Shown here piece by piece: positions 33,467 through 43,993 of a stretch of 64,000 nt of DNA. Positions within the stretch are counted from its first letter, which is position 1; each line of letters begins with the position of its first letter. Both the position numbers and the translations under genes were made by a program. Under the pieces are notes generated by a model that made no database searches, had not been told where the DNA came from, and saw only the letters and a list, made by a program, of their open reading frames with translations. The stretch comes from Diabrotica undecimpunctata. Its lineage: Eukaryota > Arthropoda > Insecta > Coleoptera > Chrysomelidae. The DNA lies in the NCBI RefSeq assembly GCF_040954645.1, contig NC_092809.1, positions 134,529,914 through 134,593,913 of the forward strand, in the 5' to 3' direction.

Positions 33467-35826
33467 TTATTTACCTTTACTTTTATCGAAAATAAGTAAT
33501 GTTCTGTGAATCTTTTCCCTTTTAGTTTTTTGTTTACTTTCATTAACGTTATACCACTGACAAGTTTTTAAAAGTTTGATTTTTACCAAGAATTTTATAA
33601 TTTTTCTTTTATGATCTTCACAGCTTTCAAGCCAATTAGTAGTTAATAAAATATGCTTAATCACATAGGTTTCAATTTTTTCTAAAACTGTATTATCTAC
33701 TTTAAATAAATCAAAAGCCTCGTCAATTTTTTCTAACAATATTGTAGTAATAGTAACAAACAAATCTGATGGCTTCTGAAGAAACTTTATTTCTTCGTTT
33801 GCGCCATAATCTCTGAAACGTAACATTAGTTCGTGTTTCTGTAATAGAATTTTATTGTCTTTTAGCAAATCTTCCTGGCATTTAATACAATTCAAATTCT
33901 TTATAATCTTATAGTAAATAGAACCAGCGATATATGTAACAGCACACGTTTCTAAATTTGTTATGCTAGATTTGCTGGAATTTGCGGTGCTTAAAATTTG
34001 GTTGTCATTATTTTCCTTTTGCTTGTCTAAAGATTTTTCTACATGAACTGTTTGGATTTCAATGGACTTGTCAGACATTTCGACGCTGGTTACTTCGTGG
34101 GTTAAATATAAATTATCAGTTTGTGCTATTTCACAATTTCCATTGTCTAAAGCAATTTTTAGTTTAATATTTGTGTTATGCTGAATGGCAATTCTTAACT
34201 GACTAACACTAGGTGTTGGATTGTAACCACCCCTATTGCGGACAATCGAGAAAAAAATTTTCTAGAGGATCTTGGTTCAGAAAAGATGTTAAAAGACATA
34301 TGACACATTATATTTTTAAAGTTCCTCCCACAAACATAAAACTGACAAAATTGTCCACTGAAAGCCGTGTAGACAGTGAATATTATTTCTCTCTTTCTGA
34401 TTTTCAACAACTTTAATTTTTTTAAAATATTCTAAACCTGCTTTTAAGTTTTGAGTTGACTTGCTTAAAGTTGACATTGGCTTTCAGTTTGGATTACTAT
34501 CACTACAATATTTGCTGTTAAGACCATCAAAAATATAATTTATAATTTTCAAAAATTCAGCAGTATGAGGAGCCGTTTTGGTGTGTAACTGCCCTACAGC
34601 TATAGCTGTTGATATTGCTAAGGCAACTGAGTTGGAAAAAATTTGTGCTGCTAATTTTACACGCATTTTTTGAAAATTATTAGGGTTTATATGAACGTCT
34701 GTTATTTTCACCATGCATCGTGCTCTCACATTGGTTCTATCGATATTGTATGTGTATTCAATATCTTGCCACGATATTTGTTTAGAATCGGCAAAAAACG
34801 TCAACTTTTTGTTAAGAAAATTATTTCTTAGACTTTTTAATAAGTGGGGTGTATCAAATACAGTGAAAATCCTCTGATTTCCTATTTCTATTGCAGGCTG
34901 CTCCTTACATGCGCCTAACAGCTTAAATAAAGCTCTATTATTAGATGCTTGATCACACACTTACACTTTTGGTATATACCCAATATTTTGTAATTTTAAA
35001 ACAACTTCAACTACAATGGTTTTTAAGTTGTCGCTATGTATTGGACCACCTGTAACAAAATAACAAATAGGAATCTTCCAGTTATGTAGCAAGCCGCGCA
35101 TCATGAAAACCAGACCTGTGTTGGCAAGTTTGTTTGTTCTTCCTAAAGCACCTAAATCTTGAAACCCTTCTTTAATGTCATCTAATTTATTGTACTCCAA
35201 TTGTTTTTTCAAAGAAATTTTATCAAACATTAACACACAAATTTTTTCCCACTCATCCATTGTCTCTGCTTTTTTCTTCAACTTGTCAATTAAGGAAGTG
35301 TTTAAACCAGTTCTTAATTTTATGACACGCAACCAAGTTTGAATTGTTTTTACTGAAGGTAATACAAAGTTAAGAGATCTAATTAAAAATTTGTAACAAC
35401 TAGAAGACTTATAATAAATAGCCAGAGCTAAATCCTTTTCATTGTGACTCCATTGTGAACGAGTTTTGTGTGAAAACTGCATATTAACAAAAGTGTGCAC
35501 GTATTTGCTTTTATTTTCTAACAGTACCTGTAACATGAATTTGGTTGCCGATTTTCTGTTTTTTGTTGTTCTTCTACAACGCTGACTGTACTTATGACGG
35601 CACTTCTTCTTTAAAACATTTACTTGATACTCCAATTTTTTTACCTTCTCCGTCAATTCAGTTTCAAGTTTTGTGAGCAAATTAATTTCAAAACTGGAAA
35701 TATCACTGAGACTACTACTTGATTTCTTAGGCGATGGAGTTGACCTAACCATACAATCGCCACTTGTAGATCTTTTACGTTTCGTACCGCAATAAACGTA
35801 TGTAGAGCATACTGGTGGGGTATCAC
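33467..35826 (-). pseudogene. P-element/THAP9-like transposase, second exon
   Basis: Begins at acceptor CTATTTTAG|GTGATACC (35,827/35,826). Order: coiled coil (KLEYQVNVLKKKCRHKYSQR), LALAIYYKSSSCYKFLIRSL with LPSVKTIQTWLRV ('LPSxxTLxxW'), ICVLMFDKISLKKQLEYNKL (catalytic 'LxFDExxIK'; Glu here Lys), GFQDLGALGRTNKLANTGLV, HNWKIPICYFVTGG, then VCDQASNNRALFKLLGACKE (catalytic Asp), FDTPHLLKSLRNNFL and FQKMRVKLAAQIFSNSVALA. The last part has CLHGFQWTI, FFSIVRNRGGYNPTPS and a long C-terminus to SKGK. One frame runs throughout, broken by TAA near 34,956, TGA at 34,484 and a cluster of four stops around 34,270-34,350. Family length is normal. A P-type enzyme binds its ends via THAP and uses GTP; this copy is dead but recent enough to keep frame over 2.3 kb. 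Confidence 0.92.
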
Positions 35827-36665
35827 CTAAAATAGGTAATCATTGAAATGTATGTGTAATTTTAATTAAAGCAAAACAAGCATCTCCATTATTTCTGGAG
35901 TGATACTAACAACGCAGAAGGCAGAGAAGGTAGAGAAAGAAGAACAAGAACGAATGACTGGTTTGACGAAAAATGTCAGATCATAACAGACAAAAAAAAC
36001 AGAGCATATTTACTGATGCAACAGGGGCACAAAACCCGACAAGCAGAGGAAGAATATTAACGACTACGCAAAGAAAAAAAGAAAACTCACCGAAGAAAAA
36101 AGAGAGAATATATGAACAAAGAACTTCAAGAACTAAGTAAATCAACAGAGACAAGAAAATTTTATCAGAGACTAAACAAAAGCAGAAAGGACTTCAAACC
36201 GAGAACAACGATGTGTAGAGATAAGGAAATATGACGGCTGCATTGGATAGGACATGTAGAAAGAATGGAAGAAGGCGAAATACCAAACAAAATATTCAAA
36301 CAGATGCCAGTAGGAAAAAGAACAAGAGGAAGACCGAAGCTGAGATACTTAGAACAAATAGAAAATGATATAACAACCTTAAAAATAAAAAACTGGAGAA
36401 AAAAAGCACGAAACAGATTAGAATGGAGAAGAATCCTGGAACAGGCCAGGACCCAAAAAGGGTTGTCGAGCCAGTGATGATGATGATGATGATGATACTA
36501 ACAACGAATTCATATTAAAAAAATCTCTTTTGATTTAATTGTATAAAAAATATATAAATCACTCAATATCAACTGATTTTATATAAAATATATTTTAACA
36601 GTATTATTCTCATTGACAAAGCGCATTAGGCAAACATAAAAATATTTCCAAAGTTGAATACTCAC
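35827..36665 (-). other. Intron of P-type transposase
   Basis: Donor TTTTAG|GTGAGTATT at 36,666/36,665 and acceptor at 35,827. The join is phase 1 (G + GT = Gly) and the frame of exon 2 fits exactly, giving VLGDTPPVC across the junction. Without the LINE insertion the intron would be about 250 bp. Confidence 0.85.
35915..36492 (+). mobile_element. RTE LINE with large internal deletion, in P-element intron
   Basis: Flanked by a perfect 14-bp duplication TGATACTAACAACG (35,901-35,914 and 36,493-36,506). Coding remnants: NDWFDEKCQIITDKKNRAYL, QQGHKTRQAEEEY, KELQELSKSTETRKFYQRLN (linker between endonuclease and RT), then at about 36,230 a jump to LHWIGHVERMEEGEIPNKIF and GKRTRGRPKLRYLEQIENDI. 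The whole RT is gone. The 3' end is (GAT)n, which overlaps the duplication by TGAT, so the exact boundary is uncertain by 4 bases. Confidence 0.92.
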
Positions 36666-36957
36666 CTAAAACGGTTGCTAACTGTATAAATTTTAGAGGA
36701 ACTGCATTTTTCCTTAATAATTTTCTTTGGCCACTTTGGTAAATATGTTCCACTGTAAAATGATGCTGGCAAATTACCCTCTGTTTCAGGTCACTGATAT
36801 CCATCAATAAAATATCAATATTCCCGCAATTTCTTTGCCAAATTTTTGTGCGCTCTACGTCTTTCAGGGGAAATTTAAAGAAAGATATATTATTATTTGT
36901 TCCATCGTTTCTTTCAAAACATCCCGCGTAAACACACTTATGCGTTACAGAGGCCAT
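36666..36957 (-). CDS. P-element/THAP9-like transposase, first exon (THAP domain)
   Basis: MASVTHKCVYAGCFERNDGT starts a THAP zinc finger: Cys-x(4)-Cys (KCVYAGC), then SFFKFPLKDVERTKIWQRNC (Phe-x-Phe-Pro and the invariant Trp), and RVICQHHFTVEHIYQSGQRK (Cys-x-x-His-Phe). KLLRKNAVPLKF supplies the basic stretch and the A-V-P signature. All eight conserved THAP positions are present and the exon is open from the ATG at 36,957 to the donor. It would bind the transposon ends. The second exon is disrupted, but this exon alone could still encode a DNA-binding fragment. Confidence 0.85.
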
Positions 36958-37199
36958 TTTATTTAAAATCCTTTTTTTGATAAAATTCCGCTATAACTTT
37001 TCACAACACTAATCACAGATAATACACCTATAGGGTAAGTTCGGCCCTGACACTACTCCTATCTCCTCGCAAGTCAGAGAGAGAATGATAAATCTTGATA
37101 CGGTTTTCGAATGGCGCCATCTAGTTGTTGATACGTCTTTTGGTTACCACGAGGTGAGCTATCTAGTTGGCTTGCCAGTGAGAAACCGTAGATTCGTAA
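36958..37199. other. Possible 5' end of P-type element
   Basis: GC-richer patch (37,030-37,170). No inverted partner of P-type ends found by eye. Confidence 0.3.
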
Positions 37200-37670
37200 A
37201 TGACAAATAATGATTTAAAATGCAGGGATTTTCTGATAAAAATGAAGGTAAAAAAACAAAAGAAAGAGTTGCGAAGCTGGTTACTTCTATAAAAAAAGAA
37301 AAAGAAGATTGTACTATTGAAAATCAACCAGTGCAAGAAAAAGAAACTGATAAAAATGACTTAAGCCCATGGTGTATTTTTGATGAATTAATTGGACATG
37401 ATTCATCTAAACATACACCTGTATCGAGAGATATAAAAGATGTCGACATGTATTTGTCTGATGATATTACCAACAAAAAATTTCGAACGGAGATTGGAAC
37501 TGTTCATTACAGTGGTGGAAAAACCATCACCATGTATATCCTAACTTAACCACTATATTCATAAATTATTGTAGTATTAATTTTAAATAAAAGAAGAACA
37601 CGGTTAACAAGAAAAGTGGAAAAACTTGTGTTTTTAAATGTCAATGTAGACGATTCGCGATTTAATAATG
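37200..37670 (+). pseudogene. hAT transposase C-terminal fragment, copy 2
   Basis: MQGFSDKNEGKKTKERVAKL, CTIENQPVQEKETDKNDLSP, CIFDELIGHDSSKHTPVSRD, IKDVDMYLSDDITNKKFRTE, then HYSGGKTITMYILT and, shifted, LNKRRTRLTRKVEKLVFLNV. It is almost identical to the 3' part of 30,060-31,552 but inverted relative to it. It keeps about 75 bp (near 37,430-37,505) that the other copy lacks and itself lacks the stretch containing GAACACATG. 5'-truncated at the LDPRFK block. Confidence 0.87.
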
Positions 37671-38004
37671 TGTAATGTAAATGTAACTACTATTTACTAT
37701 TTGTATTGTTTAATTTATTTTTCAAGTTATAATAAATATATCCTTCGTTAGTTTCTTTCCCTTCAATACTTATACACATTAACGATAATAGCCAATATGT
37801 TTGTTTGTGTACTCGCTTATTTGAAACAATCAACTAAACTCTAATTTAACTATTTGGGAGAGTGAGTCATCGTTTGAAGTCGTAGAAGTGGGGAAAGTCG
37901 TATGAAAATCCAGTGGCGTACACTCACTTTTATTTTAACGTTAATATTATATTGTTTACATATTATTGTTCAAAATAGGCCACAATATATTTATCTGCAG
38001 GTTT
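37671..38004. other. AT-rich spacer
   Basis: No feature recognised. Confidence 0.4.
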
Positions 38005-38485
38005 TTACTGAAGTTTCCATCTCTGTATCCAAAGACCGTTTTCAAAGATATAAATTATAGTTATATTTATTTTATTTGTTTATTATTTTATATTTATATA
38101 TTCTTATATTATTTTCTTTTTTTTTTCTTAACTTTAAAAACGGTCTCTGTACTAGAGATCGAAACGTCAGTAAAATAAACATGTAAATAGATGTATTGTG
38201 GCTTATTTCCAACATTCTTCCTAAAAATACGGAATGCCACAAGCAAAAATCCACAGAAAAATAAATATTGCTATCATTTGTATATTTGAAAACGATCTCT
38301 TTATATAGAGATCGAAACGTCAGTAAATTAAACATTTCAATTAAATATATTGTTACTTATTCCCAACATTATTTCTAAATATACAGAACGGCAAGCAAAA
38401 AGCCATAGAAAAATAAATATTACTATCACTTGTATATTTGAAAACGATGTCTTTATATAGAGATCGAAAAATCAGTAAATTAAAC
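38005..38485. repeat. Hammerhead-like hairpin repeats, one inverted and three direct copies
   Basis: Three direct units about 150 bp apart begin near 38,136, 38,285 and 38,438: TTTGAAAACGATCTCT, short loop, AGAGATCGAAACGTCAGTAAA-type. A fourth unit lies inverted at 38,008-38,053. Each forms an 8-bp hairpin (CGATCTCT/AGAGATCG) followed by GAAAC and GTC. Between the hairpins the units share AAAATAAATATT and CCAACATT blocks. The arrangement matches tandem terminal repeats of Penelope-like elements, which carry hammerhead motifs; the first core strand differs from CUGANGA, so they are probably decayed. Confidence 0.55.
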
Positions 38486-38524
38486 CTTGTTAAGGCTTGT
38501 TACTCCCGTGCAAATTTCCGATTC

Positions 38525-38566
38525 ACTCCCGTGCAAAGTCGAACGCGCGTATAGAAGTATAACTTC
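38525..38566 (+). repeat. Orphan terminus of the 53,515-54,523 element family
   Basis: TCACTCCCGTGCAAA and CGCGCGTATAGAAGTATAAC followed by TTC match the right end of the element at 54,470-54,523. No left partner is found nearby, so this is a solo end or truncated copy. Confidence 0.55.
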
Positions 38567-38696
38567 AAAAACCAACAACTCGGATTATGTTGTAAATTTT
38601 CATTTTATTTTAAAATTTGGCATTTTTGCGTATATTACATATATTTAATAAAATGAACGTGGGGTTATTAAATATTTCAAAAATAAAAAAGTAAGT

Positions 38697-38764
38697 TCAT
38701 ATTGGGATTCGAACTCACATACACCAGCGTATGAACCAAACACGTAAAGCATTTGCCAATTAGA
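38697..38764 (-). repeat. tRNA-like (SINE head) fragment
   Basis: On the minus strand TAATTGGCAAATGC resembles a polymerase III A box region and GAGTTCGAATCCC is a good B box, about 45 bases apart. A CATAC/GTATG stem lies between. It could be a SINE promoter or a decayed tRNA; the cloverleaf is imperfect. It abuts the truncated 5' side of the BEL element. Confidence 0.35.
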
Positions 38765-38765
38765 C

Positions 38766-40147
38766 ATGACACAAACGTATTTCAAAATTGACAGTTCTCG
38801 GTCTTACAGTGATTTATTGAGATTATTATTCAGAAATACAATTCATTATTTAAAAAGGGCTTTAAAACATAAAGCAGCGGATACTATACAAAGTTTAAAG
38901 GCAACCGACAGTAATTATTTGTTAGCTTTGGATCTTTTGAAAGATAGGTTTGAAAATCCAAAATTAATTAATAAAGGTCATATAGATTCGATTATAAAAC
39001 TTCCACAATTAGTAAAAGAGTCGGGTACTCAATAACGAACATTTTTAGATTCAATCAGAAAGGATATTAGGGCATTAAGTTCTTTAGGTCAACCAATAGA
39101 ATCATGGGACGTAATTTTATTGGTAATCTTAGAAAGTAAATTAGACATCACAACAAAACGGGAATGGCAGAAACATGGACCAAAGGCTAGCTTCTCAACA
39201 CTTGCTAATTTTTTAGACTTTATCGAAGAAAAAGGCAATATCTGGAAGAAGGCATTGAGGTTAACAAGGCAACTATTCACAAATCATGGGAAACGAAAGG
39301 ACGATCGGATAGGCAGCCCACAACTAGTAGGGCATTCATAGAAACAAATGGAAAGGCATGTCATATCTGTGGCAGTTATCATTCTCTATATCAATGTCAG
39401 AAATTTAAGGAGCTTTCTTTACAACTGAGAAGAGATGAAGTAAGAAAAGCAAATGTGTGTTGGAATTGTCTAAGGATTGGACATAGGGTACAAAATTGCA
39501 CATCGGGCGGATGCAGATCTTGCGGAAAGAGGCATCACACTTTACTTCACTCGGATATTAATAATAAAGTGGAAAATACTCAGATACACAATCAGATAGG
39601 TCAAAATACACGCATCATTCAAGGTACTAGCACACACAGGTTACACATGGGAGGTTCTGGCATACAAAACAATACGGGCACACAAAACCAGAAGGCATTT
39701 ACTTCACAAGCAATACACGGGCAGAATTCTTATGAACAGGCAGTTAATCAGTCAAGTTCAGATCAAGGTTTTCAGCTTGATGATACAACACTGGGACTAG
39801 ATACAACTCCAACTGATAACCAAACTATAGGGCAAGGATTTCAACTAGATTCCTTTAAATCAACTCAAATGGTAGAAGAGGTACAAGAACAGGTTTTACT
39901 TTCAACAGCCATTATTCACATGGTTGATAACATTGGAAACATGCATAAATGTAGGGCATTGCTAGACTCGGGGTCTCAATATAACTTCATTACACGCAGC
40001 CTAGCAGAGAAGCTGCAACTAACAGGTCAAAAAATAAATATACCAGTTGTTGGGATAGGTCAAGGTATTACAAATATTAAAAGATCAGTGAAGGCTACAA
40101 TACATTCAAGATTTGAAGGTGGGTATAAATGCAACACGAGTTTTTAG
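38766..40147 (+). pseudogene. BEL/Pao gag, zinc knuckles and aspartic protease
   Basis: DUF1759-type gag: YSDLLRLLFRNTIHYLKRAL, ADTIQSLKATDSNYLLALDL and LLKDRFENPKLI, then a stop near 39,033 and LDSIRKDIRALSSLGQPIES. After a shift near 39,340: CHICGSYHSLYQC and CWNCLRIGHRVQNC with CRSCGKRHHTLLH (cysteine/histidine knuckles). A Gln/Thr-rich linker follows. The protease (DUF1758-like) has CRALLDSGSQYNFITRSLAE, where DSG is the active site. The downstream protease strand is joined by a small deletion to DEGFNTPGQVDVLLGAGIFW at about 40,140. Confidence 0.88.
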
Positions 40148-41478
40148 ACGATGAAGGTTTCAATACACCGGGACAAGTTGACGTTCTATTAGGCGCGGGT
40201 ATTTTTTGGAATTTACTATGTGTAGGGCAAGTGGTACTTGGCAAGAATCAGCCACTTATGCAAAAAACTAAACTCGGCTGGATCATATCCGGTAAAATAT
40301 TTCCATACAAAAAACAATACAATAAGCAAGATTTTCTAGTTAATTGTCATTTCACTTCTGAGGTTACTTTGGAAAATAAAATTGAAAAATTTTGGGATAT
40401 AGAGGAGATTCCACAGAAGAGGTTTTTATCCAAGGAAGATAAGTTCTGTGAAGAAACTTTTCAAAACACAACTTTTAGGAATAAGAATGGATCATTTACA
40501 GTCACCTTACCTGAAAGGTCGACAGTCATGCCATTAGGTAAATCATTCAGCATGGCACTTAGAAGATTTCATACATTGGAACGAAAATTAGCAAGAGATA
40601 GTGAATTACGGAGACAATATGAAGTTTTTATGGAAGAATATATTTAACTAGAGCATATGTCTCAAATTGGGAGCATTGATAACATGCATACTTTAAATAA
40701 TTCAGACAAGGTATATTACCTACCTCATCATGCGGTGGTAAAACAAGGTTCAGCAACAACAAAATGCAGAGTGGTTTTTGATGGTAGTGCAACTACAGAC
40801 ACGGGCATTTCTCTTAACGAATCACTAATGGTGGGTCCAAAGTTGCAAGACAATTTGTTTAACATATTACTTCGATTCAGAAGGCATAATATAATAATAG
40901 GGGCTGATATAGCCAGAATGTATAGATGTATTTGGGTTAACGAGGAGCAGAGAGATTTACAACGGTTACTTTGGAGGCCAAACGTAGAAGAAGAGATTAA
41001 AGTTTATAAACTTAACACACTTACATATGGAACGGCACCTGCTGCTTACTTAGCAATCAGATGTTTACAGCAGCTGGCACATGATAACAAAGACAGTTTC
41101 CCTAAGGCAGCGCAAGTTATACTTTCAGACTTCTATGTTGATGACTTGCTAACGGGAGTAGATACTGTAGAAGAGGCAAGAATATTAAAGGAACATATTA
41201 GCAATATTCTAGAAGGCGCAGAATTTTGCTTACGGAAATAGATCTCTAACCGGGGAGAGGTTTTGGAAATGGATGATTCAGTTAAAAGAGGAATTAAGCA
41301 CTATTTGTTAGAAGGCAATAACAATAAGACATTGGGAATTTACTGGGATGCACAGGAAGACAAACTTCACTATTCAATAAACACTACAATACATGCTGCT
41401 AAAATAACTAAGCGGTCGGTGTTATCTATGATAGCGCAATTTTTTGATCCTCTAGGACTTATAGACCAGTTGTACTAA
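40129..41478 (+). pseudogene. BEL/Pao reverse transcriptase
   Basis: NTPGQVDVLLGAGIFWNLLC and KTKLGWIISGKI end the protease-RT linker. RT: VYYLPHHAVVKQGSATTKCR, VVFDGSATTDTGISLNESLM, IIGADIARMYRCIWVNEEQR (first catalytic Asp in GADI), LNTLTYGTAPAAYLAIRCLQ, and SDFYVDDLLTGVDTVEEARI (YVDD). The thumb/connection includes LGIYWDAQEDKLHYSI and AQFFDPLGLIDQ. Stops at 40,645 and 41,239 interrupt otherwise open frames. It copies the element RNA into DNA in cytoplasmic particles. Confidence 0.92.
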
Positions 41479-43520
41479 AGTCTAAGCTCATTATGCAATC
41501 TTTATGGAAACTAAAAATACATTGGAATGAGTCAATACCACTAGATTTACATACAGCATGGGTAAATTATAGAAGAAATTTCGATATCATATTGCCACGT
41601 ATCATTCGTACTTTCATTGCCACGACTTGAACTGTGTGGTGCTTTGTTAGGCACCAGATAAGTGGGTGAAGTTATATCAGCATTGGGTATTGAATTTGAT
41701 AGGATATACATGTGGACTGATTCAACTATAGTCTTATCGTGGATAGCTCAGGACTTCTTCAATTATAAAACTTTTGTATCAAATCGTATATCAGAAATAC
41801 AAGAGGCTTCTAAAACCTGGACATGGTGGCACGTTCAAACTAAGAGCAATCCAGCGGATATTATCTTAAGAGGCGTAAATGCGGATCAACTCATTTCTTA
41901 TGAGTCTTGGTGGATCGGACCATCGTGGCTAAAAATTGAAGAGGAATCTTGGCCCAAAGCGGTCAAACTTGACGATGTCTTACTAGAAAGAAAGGTCAAG
42001 CGTCAAATATTTGTGGCTAACAAAGATGTGGACATCTTTGACAGGTATTCTAATTTACATAAATTGCAACAGGTACTAGCATATTGTATGAAATTTGTTT
42101 CAGATTGTAGGATATCTAAGGAAAATTGGGTGGCTGGTTGTTTAAGCATAGCAGAAAGAGAAGTGGCACTTGTTTGGCTGATAAAGGAAATGCAAGCGCA
42201 GTCTTTTCCGTCTGACATTGAGGCATTGAAATCAGGTCAAGATTTGCCAAAGCGTAGTGAGCTTTTAAGTTTAGCACCTTTTATTGATGACAAGGGATTA
42301 TTGAGACTTTCAGGTAGACTGAAACATTCAGACTTAAGTTTTAATCAAAAACATCCTATTATACTTCCTAGGAATCACAAACTGACTAAATTGATCATTA
42401 TGCAAGAGCATATAAGGAATCTACATGCTAGCCCACAACTATTGTTGGCTACTCTTCGATTAACTTACTGGCCCATCGCCGGAAGACGCACGGTACGAAA
42501 ATTTTTACATAATTGTGTTATTTGTTTTAAGGTTAAACCTACAGCACAAAAATACATCATGGGTCAACTCCCGAACCATAGGGTAACACCTAGCCGTCCA
42601 TTTCTTAACTGTGGTGTGGATTATGCAGGACCTTTTGAAACCAAGACCAGTAATCTTTGCGGAAGTAGGGTTCAAAAATCATATCTATGTGTATTTATAT
42701 GTCTTGCTACCAAAGCTGTTCATCTTGAAATTGTTAGTAATTTGAGCGCTGAGGCATTTTTAAACTGTTTCAAAAGATTTGTGTCACGCAGGGGTTTATG
42801 TAAAAATATTTATTCAGACAATGCTACTAATTTTGTGGGTGCTCACAGGGAGCTCAGGGAGTTATTTAGTCTAATTCACAATCCTAGCTGCTCAACAGCA
42901 TATTTGGAATATTTTTCGCAAAATCAAATTAATTGGCACTTTATACCTCCAGTATCACCACATTTCGGGGGTTATGGGAAGCTGCAGTTAAAACTGCTAA
43001 GTATCATTTAAGGCGTGTTTTGATGAACAATCGTTTCACTTTAGAGGAGTTTTCAACAGTGATCGCTCAAATTAAATCCTGCATGAATTCCCGTCCTCTC
43101 ACACCCTTAACTAATGACCCCAATGACCTTGACATACTCACTCCTGGCCATTTTTTGATTGGAGGTCCCCTAAACGCTATACCTCCAACTCATTTTGGTG
43201 ATATCAATGAAAACAGACTCAGCAGATTTCAACATCTTACCAGGATCATTCAGCATTTCTGGACCAGGTGGTCGAAGGAATATCTTGGCAATCAACAGAG
43301 TAGAACCAAATGGCAGACTCCTACTAGCGGTTTGAAACCAGGTATAATGGTTATCATCAAAGGAGACTCGACTCCTCCACTAAAATGGGATGTGGCAAGA
43401 GTGACTGAAGTTCATCCTGGACTGGACGGTGTAGTTCGTGTAGTTACTGTGAAAACTGCTCGCGTCATTTTTAAACGACCTGTGTCTAAACTATGCGTAC
43501 TACCGATAGAAAATGAATAG
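41479..43520 (+). pseudogene. BEL/Pao RNase H and integrase
   Basis: RNase H is shortened (SLPRLELCGALLGTR, then IYMWTDSTIVLSWIAQ). Integrase zinc finger: HPIILPRNHKL...HIRNLHASPQLLLATLR and HNCVICFKVKP (HHCC). Core: CGVDYAGPFE (first Asp), IYSDNATNFVGAHRELRELF (second Asp), HFGG followed by a frameshift near 42,975 and WEAAVKTAKYHLRRVL (Glu). The C-terminal DUF5641 part has PLTPLTNDPNDLDILTPGHF, LIGGPLNAIP and WDVARVTEVHPGLDGVVRVV. All three catalytic integrase residues are present, split across the frameshift. Confidence 0.92.
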
Positions 43521-43687
43521 ACATTCTATTTGTTTAGTTTTTTTAATATTATTTACTTTCACATTGTACTTTATTAATTCGTATGTAATCTTTACTTAAT
43601 TATGACTTTACTTCATTCTTTATTTTACTATGTTCCATTATAAATATTGTATATCATTGAAAGGCAGTTCTTTCAAGGCGGGCGGCA

Positions 43688-43993
43688 TGTTACGGCATTG
43701 TGCCTTCGGCCGTCATCGATTCCGCTACTCTCGACGCATTTAACAAAGGCAGATCACAGTCTACTGTGAGCCATAGAAAGAACGGCATATCGGTGTAAAA
43801 TGTTTACATTTAAATTATTATAAATTGAGTTTAATCGAGGAGTTTTAGTTAGAATAGTCAACCCAATCAAAACAAATAAAAAACGTTGTATTACACAACA
43901 GGAGGCTTAATATCCGTTGCAAGATAATCCCCAGATTAAGAGACTGGGTCGATATCAAGCACAAAGTGACTGTAATCCCTTAATGCTGTAACA
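43688..43993 (+). repeat. 3' LTR of BEL/Pao element
   Basis: Begins TGTTACGGCATTGTGCC directly after a purine-rich AAGGCGGGCGGCA tract and ends CTGTAACA, so the ends form the short TGTTAC/GTAACA inverted repeat. About 306 bp, in the normal range for this group. AATAAA at about 43,878 could be the polyadenylation signal. Confidence 0.7.

Larger units (their letters stand above)
38766..43993 (+). mobile_element. BEL/Pao LTR retrotransposon, 5' LTR missing
   Basis: Internal region with gag, protease, RT, RNase H and integrase in Pao order, then a 3' LTR at 43,688. No copy of the LTR start (TGTTACGG) is found upstream of gag and gag begins inside its first domain, so the left end is lost. Coding is broken at a few points, but long stretches are open, so it is relatively recent. 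Confidence 0.92.

Noticed and set aside
38005..38485. CRISPR-like spaced repeats
   Set aside because: Spacing is about 150 bp, the intervening sequence is itself repeated, and one unit is inverted; a eukaryotic tandem repeat, not CRISPR.
38766..43993. Possible endogenous retrovirus
   Set aside because: Domain order, DUF1759/DUF1758/DUF5641 and YVDD context are BEL/Pao; no envelope gene follows the integrase.
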